Assembly: GCA_005877855.1 (NCBI GenBank)
Contig: VBOF01000044.1
Location: forward strand, 1 to 5,778
DNA: 5,778 bases
Source of the DNA: Nitrospirota bacterium
Lineage (GTDB): Bacteria > Nitrospirota > Nitrospiria > Nitrospirales > NS-4
Reading direction: 5' to 3'
Part shown: one piece after another, positions 1 to 4,977 of the stretch
Position numbering within the stretch: the stretch's first letter is position 1
Layout of the letters: each line of letters opens with the position of its first letter
Made by a program: the position numbers and the translations under genes
The notes under the pieces: generated by a model
Databases searched by the model: none
Told to the model about the DNA's origin: nothing
Seen by the model: only the letters and a program-made list of their open reading frames with translations

Positions 1-565
1 TCTTCAGCGCTGCGAACAGCGGCAGCAGCTGCGCCGTCGTGGCGCCGGGCTCGTAGGTGTCCAGCAGGGCGTCGTAAGGCGTCGGGACCGGTCCGCGATA
101 ACCGACTTCTTCCTTCTTGAGGGCCACGATGGTCGTGAGGTGCGGCAGGAACGACGCGAAATCGTCCCGCTTTTTGGCGTCGGCCCACGCCTGCTGGGCG
201 AGGGAGCAGGTCTTGCCCAGTCGCCGGACGAAGTCGTTCGGCACCTGCTTGGCCTTGGTGTAGTCGCGCCAGGTCTCCCGCAGCAGGGCTCGCGCGACCG
301 GATCCCAGCCGTCTGTGGCGCCGCTGAGCAGGTTTCCGGTCTTCAAGTCCAGCCAGCGGCCCAGCAAGTCTTCCGTTTCGGGTGACGTCAGCCGTTCGTG
401 CGCCAGTCCCTGTAAGGTGGCGAGGTGCTCCGCCCGCGCCTCGCCGCCGCCAGGCGGCATGTAGGTTTCCTGGTCCCAGGAGAGCACCGACGCGGCGCTG
501 TTCAGGTGCGCGATCGGCAGCAGGTGGCGCCGCAAGGGCTCGAGCATCACGAGCGGGCTCATCAT
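1..565 (-). CDS. M32 family metallocarboxypeptidase (carboxypeptidase Taq type), C-terminal part missing
   Basis: The gene runs off the left edge, so only the first 188 residues are visible; members of the family are about 500 residues long. The recognition rests on the N-terminal family signature: SWDQETYMPPGG at residues 29-40 followed by EARAEHLATL, and YDALLDTYEPG at 164-174 followed by a leucine-rich LLPLFAALK. These match the M32 carboxypeptidase Taq family, zinc enzymes that remove C-terminal residues from peptides, usually in the cytoplasm. The catalytic HEXXH and the other family motifs (HPF, DXRXT) lie in the unseen part, so activity cannot be judged. There is no signal peptide. The start ATG (565-563) overlaps the TGA stop of the upstream membrane-protein gene as ATGA, which suggests translational coupling. 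A second ATG follows immediately (562-560), and a G-rich stretch with AAGG lies just upstream. The family call is confident; the exact start is uncertain by one codon. Confidence 0.92.
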   Translation of the reverse strand, partial: MMSPLVMLEPLRRHLLPIAHLNSAASVLSWDQETYMPPGGGEARAEHLATLQGLAHERLTSPETEDLLGRWLDLKTGNLLSGATDGWDPVARALLRETWRDYTKAKQVPNDFVRRLGKTCSLAQQAWADAKKRDDFASFLPHLTTIVALKKEEVGYRGPVPTPYDALLDTYEPGATTAQLLPLFAALK

Positions 566-861
566 CCCCCGACCTTCTGCGGCCGCTGGAGAAACAGGAT
601 GAAGACCAGGAGCGTGGGGAGGGGAGCAAAGAGAAACGGCGGCAGCCAGGGCCACACGTTCGCGCCGCGGATACGCGCCTGATCGAACATCCAGATGAAC
701 ACCCAGAGGGCCAGCAGGCTGTAGTTCACGAAAATATATTGGATCATGTGCGGACGGATGGCACTGGGGCCTCCGCCGATCGTGTGCGGGATCAGATATC
801 CCTCAGCCACGACAAACAGAACCAGCGCCGCGATGGCGAACCGTTTGCTCCAGACGACCAT
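562..861 (-). CDS. Small three-helix inner-membrane protein of unknown function
   Basis: The product is 99 residues, almost entirely hydrophobic. Probable membrane helices are at about residues 7-24, 39-58 and 75-92, with a short basic/charged turn (FDQARIRGANVWP) between the second and third helices and a basic C-terminal tail (QRPQKVGG). I do not recognise a characterised family. The length and the three- or four-helix layout with a D-x-x-x-R-G turn recall small DUF2834-like membrane proteins, but that resemblance is weak. An in-frame ATG at 876-874 would give 104 residues. The ATG at 861-859 is preferred because GGAGGG at 874-869 is an ideally placed ribosome binding site for it, and this site overlaps the upstream ATG. 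Its TGA stop overlaps the ATG of the M32 peptidase gene, so the two probably form a co-translated unit. Confidence 0.7.
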   Translation of the reverse strand: MVVWSKRFAIAALVLFVVAEGYLIPHTIGGGPSAIRPHMIQYIFVNYSLLALWVFIWMFDQARIRGANVWPWLPPFLFAPLPTLLVFILFLQRPQKVGG

Positions 862-868
862 TGGGTAT

Positions 869-874
869 CCCTCC
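869..874 (-). promoter_or_regulatory. Ribosome binding site that fixes the start of the small membrane protein
   Basis: GGAGGG on the minus strand lies 7 nt before the ATG at 861-859. It overlaps the alternative upstream ATG at 876-874, which itself has no comparable site. This favours the 99-residue form. Confidence 0.65.
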
Positions 875-943
875 ATATCTCCGGCATATTCCGGATCAAC
901 GCCTATGGTAGAATACCACTCCCCTTTCGTAAAGGCGACAACC

Positions 944-950
944 GAGGAGG
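944..950 (+). promoter_or_regulatory. Ribosome binding site for the GTG start at 957
   Basis: GAGGAGG ends 6 nt before GTG at 957-959. The codons that follow encode a basic n-region and a hydrophobic signal sequence, so the non-ATG start is well supported. Confidence 0.7.
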
Positions 951-956
951 ATCTTC

Positions 957-1925
957 GTGCGGCGGCGAGTATGCCTCAGGGCCGGGGCGGTTCTCGCAGG
1001 AGCTCTGTGTACGCTAGCAGGGATCGAGTCCGAGTCCTTCGCCTTGCAGGTCTCAGAACCCAAGAAAGGGGCGGTGGTCAGGTCCGGCGAGGCGATGAAG
1101 GTCAAGGTCAGGTTCCAGCCGGGGCTGCCGGTGGTGAAGGTCACCTACACGCTCTTTGAAGAGGACCGGGCGTTGGATGACATCAAGGTTGAAACTCCGC
1201 CGACGGTCGAGGCGACGGGTCCACCGTTTGACGCTGCGTTGCCCGTCCCCGCCGAAGTGGTGGGGGCCATGCGCCTGCTGGCTGTGGCCCAGGTGGCGGA
1301 GCGGCGCGGGCAGTACGTGCTGTTCGATGAGGTCTCGTTCCGCGTGCAGCCTGCCGCGGAGCTCAAAGGTCTGGAAGCGGAGATCCCGGTCCGGTTCACC
1401 AAGACCATCGGCGAGGTCCGGCTGCTGAGTGTCCGCGGGAGGTACGCCGACCGGGTCGCGAGGGATTTGACCCACAGCCGCACGGGCACCACCTATCGGT
1501 CGAGCGATGAGAAGGTCGTGCGGGTCAACCATGACGGACTGGCGCAGGCGATGGGTCAGGGCACGGCGGAGATCGTGGCCCACAACGGCAAGTATGAGGT
1601 CAAGATTCCCGTGGTGGTGGAGGTGGAGAACCCCGAGAACCGGCCACCGGTGGCCCATGCTGGAAACGACCAGACCGTCAAGCAAGGGGCGAAGGTCCGG
1701 CTCGACGCGCTTCTCAGCGGGGATCCGGAAGGGAAGAACCCCTTGTACTACTGGTCGCAGGTCCAAGGGATCCCGATCAATCTTGTGGAGCCGCTCAGTC
1801 CCCGGCCGTACTTCTTCGCGCCCGTGGTGGACGAGCCGCGCCTCCTGCGGTTCCGTTTGATCGTGCGGGACGAGGAAGGGGCCGAGAGCTTCCCGGCCTA
1901 TGTGAACGTCACCGTGGCGCCCTAA
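957..1925 (+). CDS. Exported protein with Big_2-like and PKD-like domains
   Basis: The 322-residue product starts at GTG behind a strong GAGGAGG site. It begins with a Sec-type signal peptide: MRRR, a hydrophobic stretch at about 8-22, and a likely cleavage after SFA near residue 29. Residues ~30-131 form a beta-rich region that I do not recognise, although its opening (SEPKKGAVVRSGEAMKVKV) resembles Ig-like domains that describe structural 'excesses' or loads. Residues ~150-223 look like a bacterial Ig-like group 2 (Big_2) domain, with YRSSDEKVVRV, DGLAQAMGQGTAEIVA and a final strand. Residues ~229-321 look like a PKD/REJ-type domain: RPPVAHAGNDQTVKQGAKVRLD, a YYWSQVQG core, FFAPVVDE and LRFRLIVRDEEGAES. 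No enzyme motif, membrane anchor or sorting signal is visible. A role in the envelope, such as adhesion or a scaffold, is an inference. The stop TAA overlaps the stop of the convergent lipoprotein gene. Confidence 0.85.
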   Translation: MRRRVCLRAGAVLAGALCTLAGIESESFALQVSEPKKGAVVRSGEAMKVKVRFQPGLPVVKVTYTLFEEDRALDDIKVETPPTVEATGPPFDAALPVPAEVVGAMRLLAVAQVAERRGQYVLFDEVSFRVQPAAELKGLEAEIPVRFTKTIGEVRLLSVRGRYADRVARDLTHSRTGTTYRSSDEKVVRVNHDGLAQAMGQGTAEIVAHNGKYEVKIPVVVEVENPENRPPVAHAGNDQTVKQGAKVRLDALLSGDPEGKNPLYYWSQVQGIPINLVEPLSPRPYFFAPVVDEPRLLRFRLIVRDEEGAESFPAYVNVTVAP

Positions 1926-2311
1926 TTAATGACAGGGTGGCCGCGGCCCTCCAGACACTTGATGTAGCTGCGTTTGTATTGATGCTCTGCGGACACGCCT
2001 TGATGCACGCCGCCGCTGGTCCCACCGATCGCTGATCCCAGCGCGGCCCCATGTCCGGCATTGCCGGAGACGGCGCCGATCACCGCCCCAGCAGCTGCCC
2101 CAACCACGGCACCAGCGCCGGTGCCTTTGGCGGCTTCGGTCGCCGTGCCGCCCGACGCCTTGCTGGCCAGCTCCTTGCATTCGGCAAGGTCGCGGTCCAA
2201 GGTGTCTTTGTGCATGTCCCGGCTGGCGTCCACGGTGGGTGACCATCCTCCGTACGAGGCGCACCCGCTGATCCACAAGGCGACCATGCCCACGGCCATA
2301 AGTCTGGTCAT
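1922..2311 (-). CDS. Glycine-zipper lipoprotein
   Basis: The product is 129 residues. It opens with a short lipoprotein signal ending in the lipobox ISGC (residues 14-17), so C17 should be lipidated and the protein anchored in the envelope; the residue after it is Ala, not Asp, which favours the outer membrane if the usual sorting rule applies. Residues ~64-101 are a glycine/alanine-rich repeat with GxxxG spacing (GAGAVVGAAAGAVIGAVSG and on), the glycine-zipper pattern of membrane-inserting lipoproteins. C45 (AECKELA) and C119 (YIKCLEGRGH) flank this segment and could form a disulfide. The C-terminal Y-x-x-x-Y-x-x-C-L-x-x-R-G pattern is common in this family. AGGAGGAGG at 2323-2315 precedes the ATG. 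Cellular role in related proteins is usually unknown or linked to envelope stress. The TAG stop (1924-1922) overlaps the TAA of the gene on the other strand. Confidence 0.85.
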   Translation of the reverse strand: MTRLMAVGMVALWISGCASYGGWSPTVDASRDMHKDTLDRDLAECKELASKASGGTATEAAKGTGAGAVVGAAAGAVIGAVSGNAGHGAALGSAIGGTSGGVHQGVSAEHQYKRSYIKCLEGRGHPVIN

Positions 2312-2340
2312 AATCCTCCTCCTTTTGACTCAGTATACCA
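2312..2340 (-). promoter_or_regulatory. Probable extended -10 promoter of the glycine-zipper lipoprotein gene
   Basis: On the minus strand TATACT (2337-2332) is a 5/6 match to a -10 box and is preceded by TGG, giving an extended -10 (TGnTATACT). It lies 20 nt before the ATG at 2311, which leaves room for a short leader holding AGGAGGAGG. No -35 box is evident at 16-18 nt, as is tolerated with an extended -10. The gene may also be read from the PHM-like gene 49 bp upstream, because no terminator hairpin lies between them. Confidence 0.45.
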
Positions 2341-2360
2341 GAGAGGAGCAGTCACGCTAT

Positions 2361-3338
2361 CTATTCACAGGGGCCTTGTGCGACATAGAGGAGGTAGTTT
2401 CCCATGGCATGGAGATCCAAGGGCTCCTGCCGGTTGAGATGGTAGACCATCGTCATCTCATACTCGTCCTTGGTGTTCACCGGAAAGCCCTTGGTGTTGC
2501 TGTAGACTTGATGAGGAAGGAACCCGCGCAGGTTCCCGCCGTTCTCGACGTCTGGCACGCTGCGCAGTAATGTCTGGTTCGTGGTTTTGTTGTCGAGTGC
2601 GATCATCAGCAGCCCATCATGGCCATGGGGGTAGGCGTACTTGACGCAGCCGTCCACCGTGAATTTCAGGGGCTTCGAGTCCACTTGCACGATTCCCGGC
2701 TTCAATTCCCGCCCTTCGTCCGACTCGTTGGGCGGTCGTTTGCTGAACTGGCTGTAGCACACCACGTTGACGCCGACAGTGTAGGCCTTGATCGGTTTCA
2801 GGGCGGCGCCGTCAGGGGCCAAGTCCATGGTGAAGGTCGCGATGACGTCCTTGGTCGGAGGGACCTTGTGATAGAAGGCTACGATCGCGACGAGCTTGCT
2901 GTCTTTTTTGATCGGCACGCCGTAGCCAGGAGGGAATTGGGCATCCGTGATCTCGATCCCGGCTCCTGCAAAGTAGGTCGGCTCGCCGGGACAGGAGAGG
3001 CTCTTTTCTTCCAGGTTCTGGAGCAGGATATGGTGGAGGTACTGGCCGGGCAGCTCCTTGCCGTCCTTGGTGAAGATGCGCGACCTGAAGCCGGTCACGG
3101 TCATGTCCTTGGGCGCCTTGAAGGAATGAATCGGCAGGCTGGAGGCTAGGGTACCACTGTGGCCGGCGGGCAGGTCGATCGGCCCGAAGGTGAGGACCAG
3201 GGCGTCTCCCTGCAAGGTTACCGCCGTGGTGCCTTTGGGCTGGGGCGCTGCCGGAGCATGGCTATGCGAATTGCTCTCGGCGAAGACCGGTGGAGCAACG
3301 AAGAACAGAACGGAGAGGATGAATGCAATTCGAGCCAT
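2361..3338 (-). CDS. Exported PHM-fold copper protein (peptidylglycine monooxygenase-like)
   Basis: The product is 325 residues, with a Sec signal peptide (MARIAFILSVLFFVAPPVFA, cleavage before ESNSHSH). The rest reads as two beta-rich halves with the copper-ligand pattern of PHM-type monooxygenases. HH is at 102-103 (YLHHILL) and H157 sits in AFYHKVP; together they correspond to the CuH site. H238 and H240 in YAYPHGHDG and M312 in LHAMGNYLLYV correspond to the CuM site HxH and Met. Four cysteines (116, 194, 231, 324) could make two disulfides. The SURNod19 family shares related motifs, so a non-catalytic member of the same superfamily is possible. Substrate is unknown. The start is set at 3338 by GGGAGG at 3348-3343 and the signal peptide. 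An open frame reaching 3647 would bury the signal and overlap the cupredoxin. It is transcribed away from that cupredoxin. The export call is strong; the copper-site call is an inference from motifs. Confidence 0.8.
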   Translation of the reverse strand: MARIAFILSVLFFVAPPVFAESNSHSHAPAAPQPKGTTAVTLQGDALVLTFGPIDLPAGHSGTLASSLPIHSFKAPKDMTVTGFRSRIFTKDGKELPGQYLHHILLQNLEEKSLSCPGEPTYFAGAGIEITDAQFPPGYGVPIKKDSKLVAIVAFYHKVPPTKDVIATFTMDLAPDGAALKPIKAYTVGVNVVCYSQFSKRPPNESDEGRELKPGIVQVDSKPLKFTVDGCVKYAYPHGHDGLLMIALDNKTTNQTLLRSVPDVENGGNLRGFLPHQVYSNTKGFPVNTKDEYEMTMVYHLNRQEPLDLHAMGNYLLYVAQGPCE

Positions 3339-3342
3339 AGAG

Positions 3343-3348
3343 CCTCCC
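3343..3348 (-). promoter_or_regulatory. Ribosome binding site that fixes the start of the PHM-like gene
   Basis: GGGAGG on the minus strand lies 4 nt before the ATG at 3338-3336, slightly close but the only good site. The ATG at 3350-3348 has no purine-rich sequence ahead of it. The resulting protein begins exactly with a signal peptide. Confidence 0.6.
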
Positions 3349-3374
3349 ATAGCGTTGCGGTTCGGTGCTGGTTC

Positions 3375-3405
3375 ATTAGAAGCTGCAATATTGGTGCCGA
3401 AGCAA
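3375..3405 (-). promoter_or_regulatory. Possible promoter of the PHM-like gene
   Basis: On the minus strand TCTAAT (3380-3375) matches a -10 box at 5 of 6 positions and lies 36 nt before the start codon. TTGCTT (3405-3400) could be the -35, but the 19-nt spacer is longer than usual. The call is tentative. Confidence 0.25.
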
Positions 3406-3416
3406 AACGGCCGGGG

Positions 3417-3447
3417 AAAGGGGACAGACTTTAAATCTTTCCCCTTT
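3417..3447. repeat. REP-like imperfect palindrome between the divergent copper-protein genes
   Basis: AAAGGGGA (3417-3424) and TCCCCTTT (3440-3447) form an 8-bp perfect stem. The 15-nt interior continues the symmetry (AGA/TCT and TTTAAA, with one mismatch and one bulged C), so the whole 31-bp element is a near-palindrome. The GGGGACAGACTTTAAA core resembles, from memory, short extragenic palindromes linked to REP-associated (RAYT/Y1) transposases. It cannot be a terminator for either neighbour, because both are transcribed away from it. It could instead be a mobile-repeat remnant, a protein-binding site, or a leader hairpin of a longer transcript. No transposase is present in the window. Confidence 0.55.
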
Positions 3448-3483
3448 TGAAGTGTGCGGAATTGCTTGCTCGTGACTGTGCTC

Positions 3484-3512
3484 TTGACCGAAACAGGTGG
3501 AAAATGTGTCAT
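3484..3512 (+). promoter_or_regulatory. Possible promoter of the cupredoxin gene
   Basis: TTGACC (3484-3489) matches a -35 box at 5 of 6 positions. TGTCAT (3507-3512), 17 nt downstream, matches a -10 box at only 4 of 6. The start codon follows 25 nt later, leaving room for the strong GGAGGAGG at 3522-3529. Confidence 0.35.
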
Positions 3513-3521
3513 AGTGTTCAG

Positions 3522-3529
3522 GGAGGAGG
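3522..3529 (+). promoter_or_regulatory. Ribosome binding site that fixes the cupredoxin start
   Basis: GGAGGAGG ends 8 nt before the ATG at 3538-3540. In-frame codons upstream of it, back to an ATG at 3454, would put extra sequence before the hydrophobic leader and have no comparable site. Confidence 0.65.
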
Positions 3530-3537
3530 TCTGGACA

Positions 3538-3948
3538 ATGCTGTACGTTCTCGCAGTCGGAACCGGCTTGCTCGCCCTCCTGCCAATCATCACGTGCGCG
3601 GCCGCGGATCCGTTTGCCGTTGAAGTTCCGCTGGACCCGGACGGCATCCAGCGGGCCGTGGTCGAAGCCGACAGCTACGAGTTCAGCCCACGCCATCTTG
3701 TCGTACGGGCCGGCAAGCCGGTCGAACTGACCGTCAGGAGCGTGACCGTGCTGGTGCCGCATAACGTAGTCATTGACGATCCCCAGTCCGGCCTTGCGAT
3801 CAAGGAAGAGATCCCGGCCGGGCAAACCGTGAAGGTCACGTTCACCCCGACGGTGCCGGGTTCGTTCGCGATCTATTGCGACAAGAAACTGCTTTTCTTC
3901 AAAAGCCACCGGGAAAAAGGGATGGAGGGGATACTCGAGGTGCGATGA
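3538..3948 (+). CDS. Exported single-domain cupredoxin (blue copper protein-like)
   Basis: The product is 136 residues. A hydrophobic leader (residues ~1-23) ends in TCAAA before DPFAVEV. It lacks the usual basic n-region, and C20 sits in IITC, a poor lipobox, so Sec export is likelier than lipidation. Residues ~44-136 are a cupredoxin domain: YEFSPRHLVVRAGKPVELTVRS, the ligand H75 in PHNVVID, PAGQTVKVTFTPTVPGSFAIYC, and a C-terminal ligand loop with C114, H124 and M129 ending in GMEGILEV. H, C, H and M would form a type 1 copper site. The Cys-His spacing (C-x9-H) is longer than in azurin or plastocyanin. The role would be electron transfer or copper carriage in the periplasm. It is divergent from the PHM-like copper protein, which suggests a shared pathway. 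The convergent PEP-synthase-like gene ends only 11 bp away. Confidence 0.88.
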   Translation: MLYVLAVGTGLLALLPIITCAAADPFAVEVPLDPDGIQRAVVEADSYEFSPRHLVVRAGKPVELTVRSVTVLVPHNVVIDDPQSGLAIKEEIPAGQTVKVTFTPTVPGSFAIYCDKKLLFFKSHREKGMEGILEVR

Positions 3949-3959
3949 GATGCCCCGGC

Positions 3960-4970
3960 CTAAACGCATCTCTGGAAGAAGGTCTTGATCCAAGCTGCAA
4001 GCTTCTGAAACACGCCCGGTTCATTTGACACCGCGAAAGCGGCCGCGGGCTTCACGATCGGGCGGGCCTGGAGCACGTAGAGCCGTCCGCCAGCGAAGGC
4101 CCATTCCATATCGATGGAGCGGCCGTAATGACGCTCGATGGCGATCACCGCTTCGGTTAAGGCCTGGAGCTGCCCATCCTGCAGTGACAGTTGGTCGTGC
4201 CGGGGGTCCTCGCGTTCGTGCGTCCCGCCGCCGGTCAGGAGCACGATAGCCCGTTCTTTCTTGCCAAGCTGCCGCTCCAGGATCTGCCGTGTCGGCTTGT
4301 GCACGACGAACCGGTCGGGGGACACCCGGCCGGCCACGACGGTCTCTCCAAGCCCCCAGTTGGATTCGAACATGGCCTGGTCCGGATCGCCGGAGACGGG
4401 ATGGACCGAAAAGCCGACGCCGGCTGCCTCGCTCGCGATCTGCTCCTGCACCACGACCGCGATGCGGGGCTCCGCGGCTGCAAGTCCTCGTTCGCGCTTG
4501 TAGGTGACGATGCGGGCATCGAGGCAAGAGGCGAACGCGGCATGGAGCGCCGGTTCCAGCCGGTCCGCGGTGACCCCCAGGACCGTCTCGTAGCCCCCGG
4601 CGAAGGACGCACTCTCCAGGTCCTCCTCCGGTGAGGAGGAGCGCACGGCAAAGAGGGTTTTCTCATCGAAGGCGATCAGCGCTTCGCGAAGGCGTTTCTT
4701 CTGTTCCGCGTTCAGCTCGTAACCGGTGCTGATGGCCTTGAGTCGCTGGCAGACGTCCCGCAGACCAGCCGGATCCGCGGCGAGGATCTGCTTCCAGGCC
4801 GGGGTCGCCTTCAGCAGGACGATCCAGGGCTCGAAGAACGCCGTTGTCAGGACAAAACCAGGCGGGACGGGGAATCCCGCCTGAAACAGCGTGATGAGGG
4901 AGACCCCCTTGCCGCCCACTTCATCGCGGGCGGGAAGGGGACTGTCGCCGAACTGGTAGAACGGTTTCAA
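3960..4970 (-). CDS. Stand-alone PEP synthase/PPDK-type ATP-grasp domain protein
   Basis: The 336-residue product matches the N-terminal nucleotide-binding domain (PPDK_N) of PEP synthase and pyruvate phosphate dikinase. Motifs in order are VGGKGVSL (18-25), GFPVPPGFVLTT (32-43), AVRSSSPEED and ASFAGGYETV (108-130), VVQEQIASEAAGVGFSVHPVSG (173-194), NWGLGETVV (204-212) and DMEWAFAGGRLYVLQARPI (287-305). K21, R110, E289, Q301 and R303 fit the ATP-grasp positions. After QARPI only a short tail with an amphipathic stretch (FQKLAAWIKTFFQRCV) remains. The swivelling phosphohistidine domain and the PEP-binding barrel of the ~800-residue enzymes are absent, so it cannot make PEP alone. The start appears to be TTG at 4970-4968, with AAGGA almost touching it and the HtpX stop 7 nt upstream; reinitiation after HtpX is plausible. 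No in-frame ATG or GTG is better placed. Confidence 0.88.
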   Translation of the reverse strand: MKPFYQFGDSPLPARDEVGGKGVSLITLFQAGFPVPPGFVLTTAFFEPWIVLLKATPAWKQILAADPAGLRDVCQRLKAISTGYELNAEQKKRLREALIAFDEKTLFAVRSSSPEEDLESASFAGGYETVLGVTADRLEPALHAAFASCLDARIVTYKRERGLAAAEPRIAVVVQEQIASEAAGVGFSVHPVSGDPDQAMFESNWGLGETVVAGRVSPDRFVVHKPTRQILERQLGKKERAIVLLTGGGTHEREDPRHDQLSLQDGQLQALTEAVIAIERHYGRSIDMEWAFAGGRLYVLQARPIVKPAAAFAVSNEPGVFQKLAAWIKTFFQRCV

Positions 4971-4977
4971 GTCCTTG

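Larger units (their letters stand above)
862..956. promoter_or_regulatory. Divergent intergenic region with overlapping -10-like elements and two short dyads
   Basis: This 95-bp region must hold the start signals for the leftward membrane-protein/M32 unit and the rightward Big_2/PKD protein. On the plus strand TAGAAT (909-914) is a 5/6 match to a -10 box, but no good -35 lies at the expected distance. On the minus strand TATTCT (915-910) is preceded by TGG, giving an extended -10 shape at the same place. Two inverted repeats are visible: TCCGG-N6-CCGGA (880-895) and CCTTT-CGT-AAAGG (923-935), the latter just ahead of the plus-strand ribosome binding site. The promoter assignments are weak and the dyads could be operators or chance. 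Confidence 0.35.

Noticed and set aside
382..1017. Plus-strand open frame of 211 codons
   Set aside because: It is antisense to the M32 peptidase and the membrane protein, both better supported, and its product is low-complexity Arg/Gly/Pro-rich sequence with no recognisable motif.
1053..1766. Minus-strand open frame of 237 codons
   Set aside because: It is a shadow of the Big_2/PKD gene in GC-rich DNA, rich in His, Arg and Asp, with no family resemblance.
2008..2050. Hairpin (GCCGCTGG with CCAGCGCGGC) as a terminator for the Big_2/PKD gene
   Set aside because: It is imperfect, lies inside the glycine-rich lipoprotein coding sequence and has no following T-tract.
2619..3149. Plus-strand open frame of 176 codons
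   Set aside because: It lies antisense within the PHM-like gene, whose signal peptide and ligand motifs are convincing; the shadow product has no recognisable domain.
3264..3284. Histidine-brace copper site at the mature N-terminus of the PHM-like protein (SHSH near residues 24-27)
   Set aside because: A histidine brace needs His as the first mature residue; the predicted cleavage leaves Glu first.
3595..3600. Lipobox in the cupredoxin leader (IITC)
   Set aside because: Thr at the position before Cys is unusual for a lipobox, and a good signal peptidase I site follows after AAA.
3339..3647. N-terminal extension of the PHM-like reading frame, giving 428 residues
   Set aside because: It would bury a textbook signal peptide at residue 104, overlap the cupredoxin gene and pass through the palindrome; the ATG at 3338 has its own GGGAGG site.
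3376..3993. Minus-strand open frame of 205 codons, considered as a frameshifted continuation of the PEP-synthase-like gene
   Set aside because: It contains no phosphohistidine-domain motif and is the antisense image of the cupredoxin gene.
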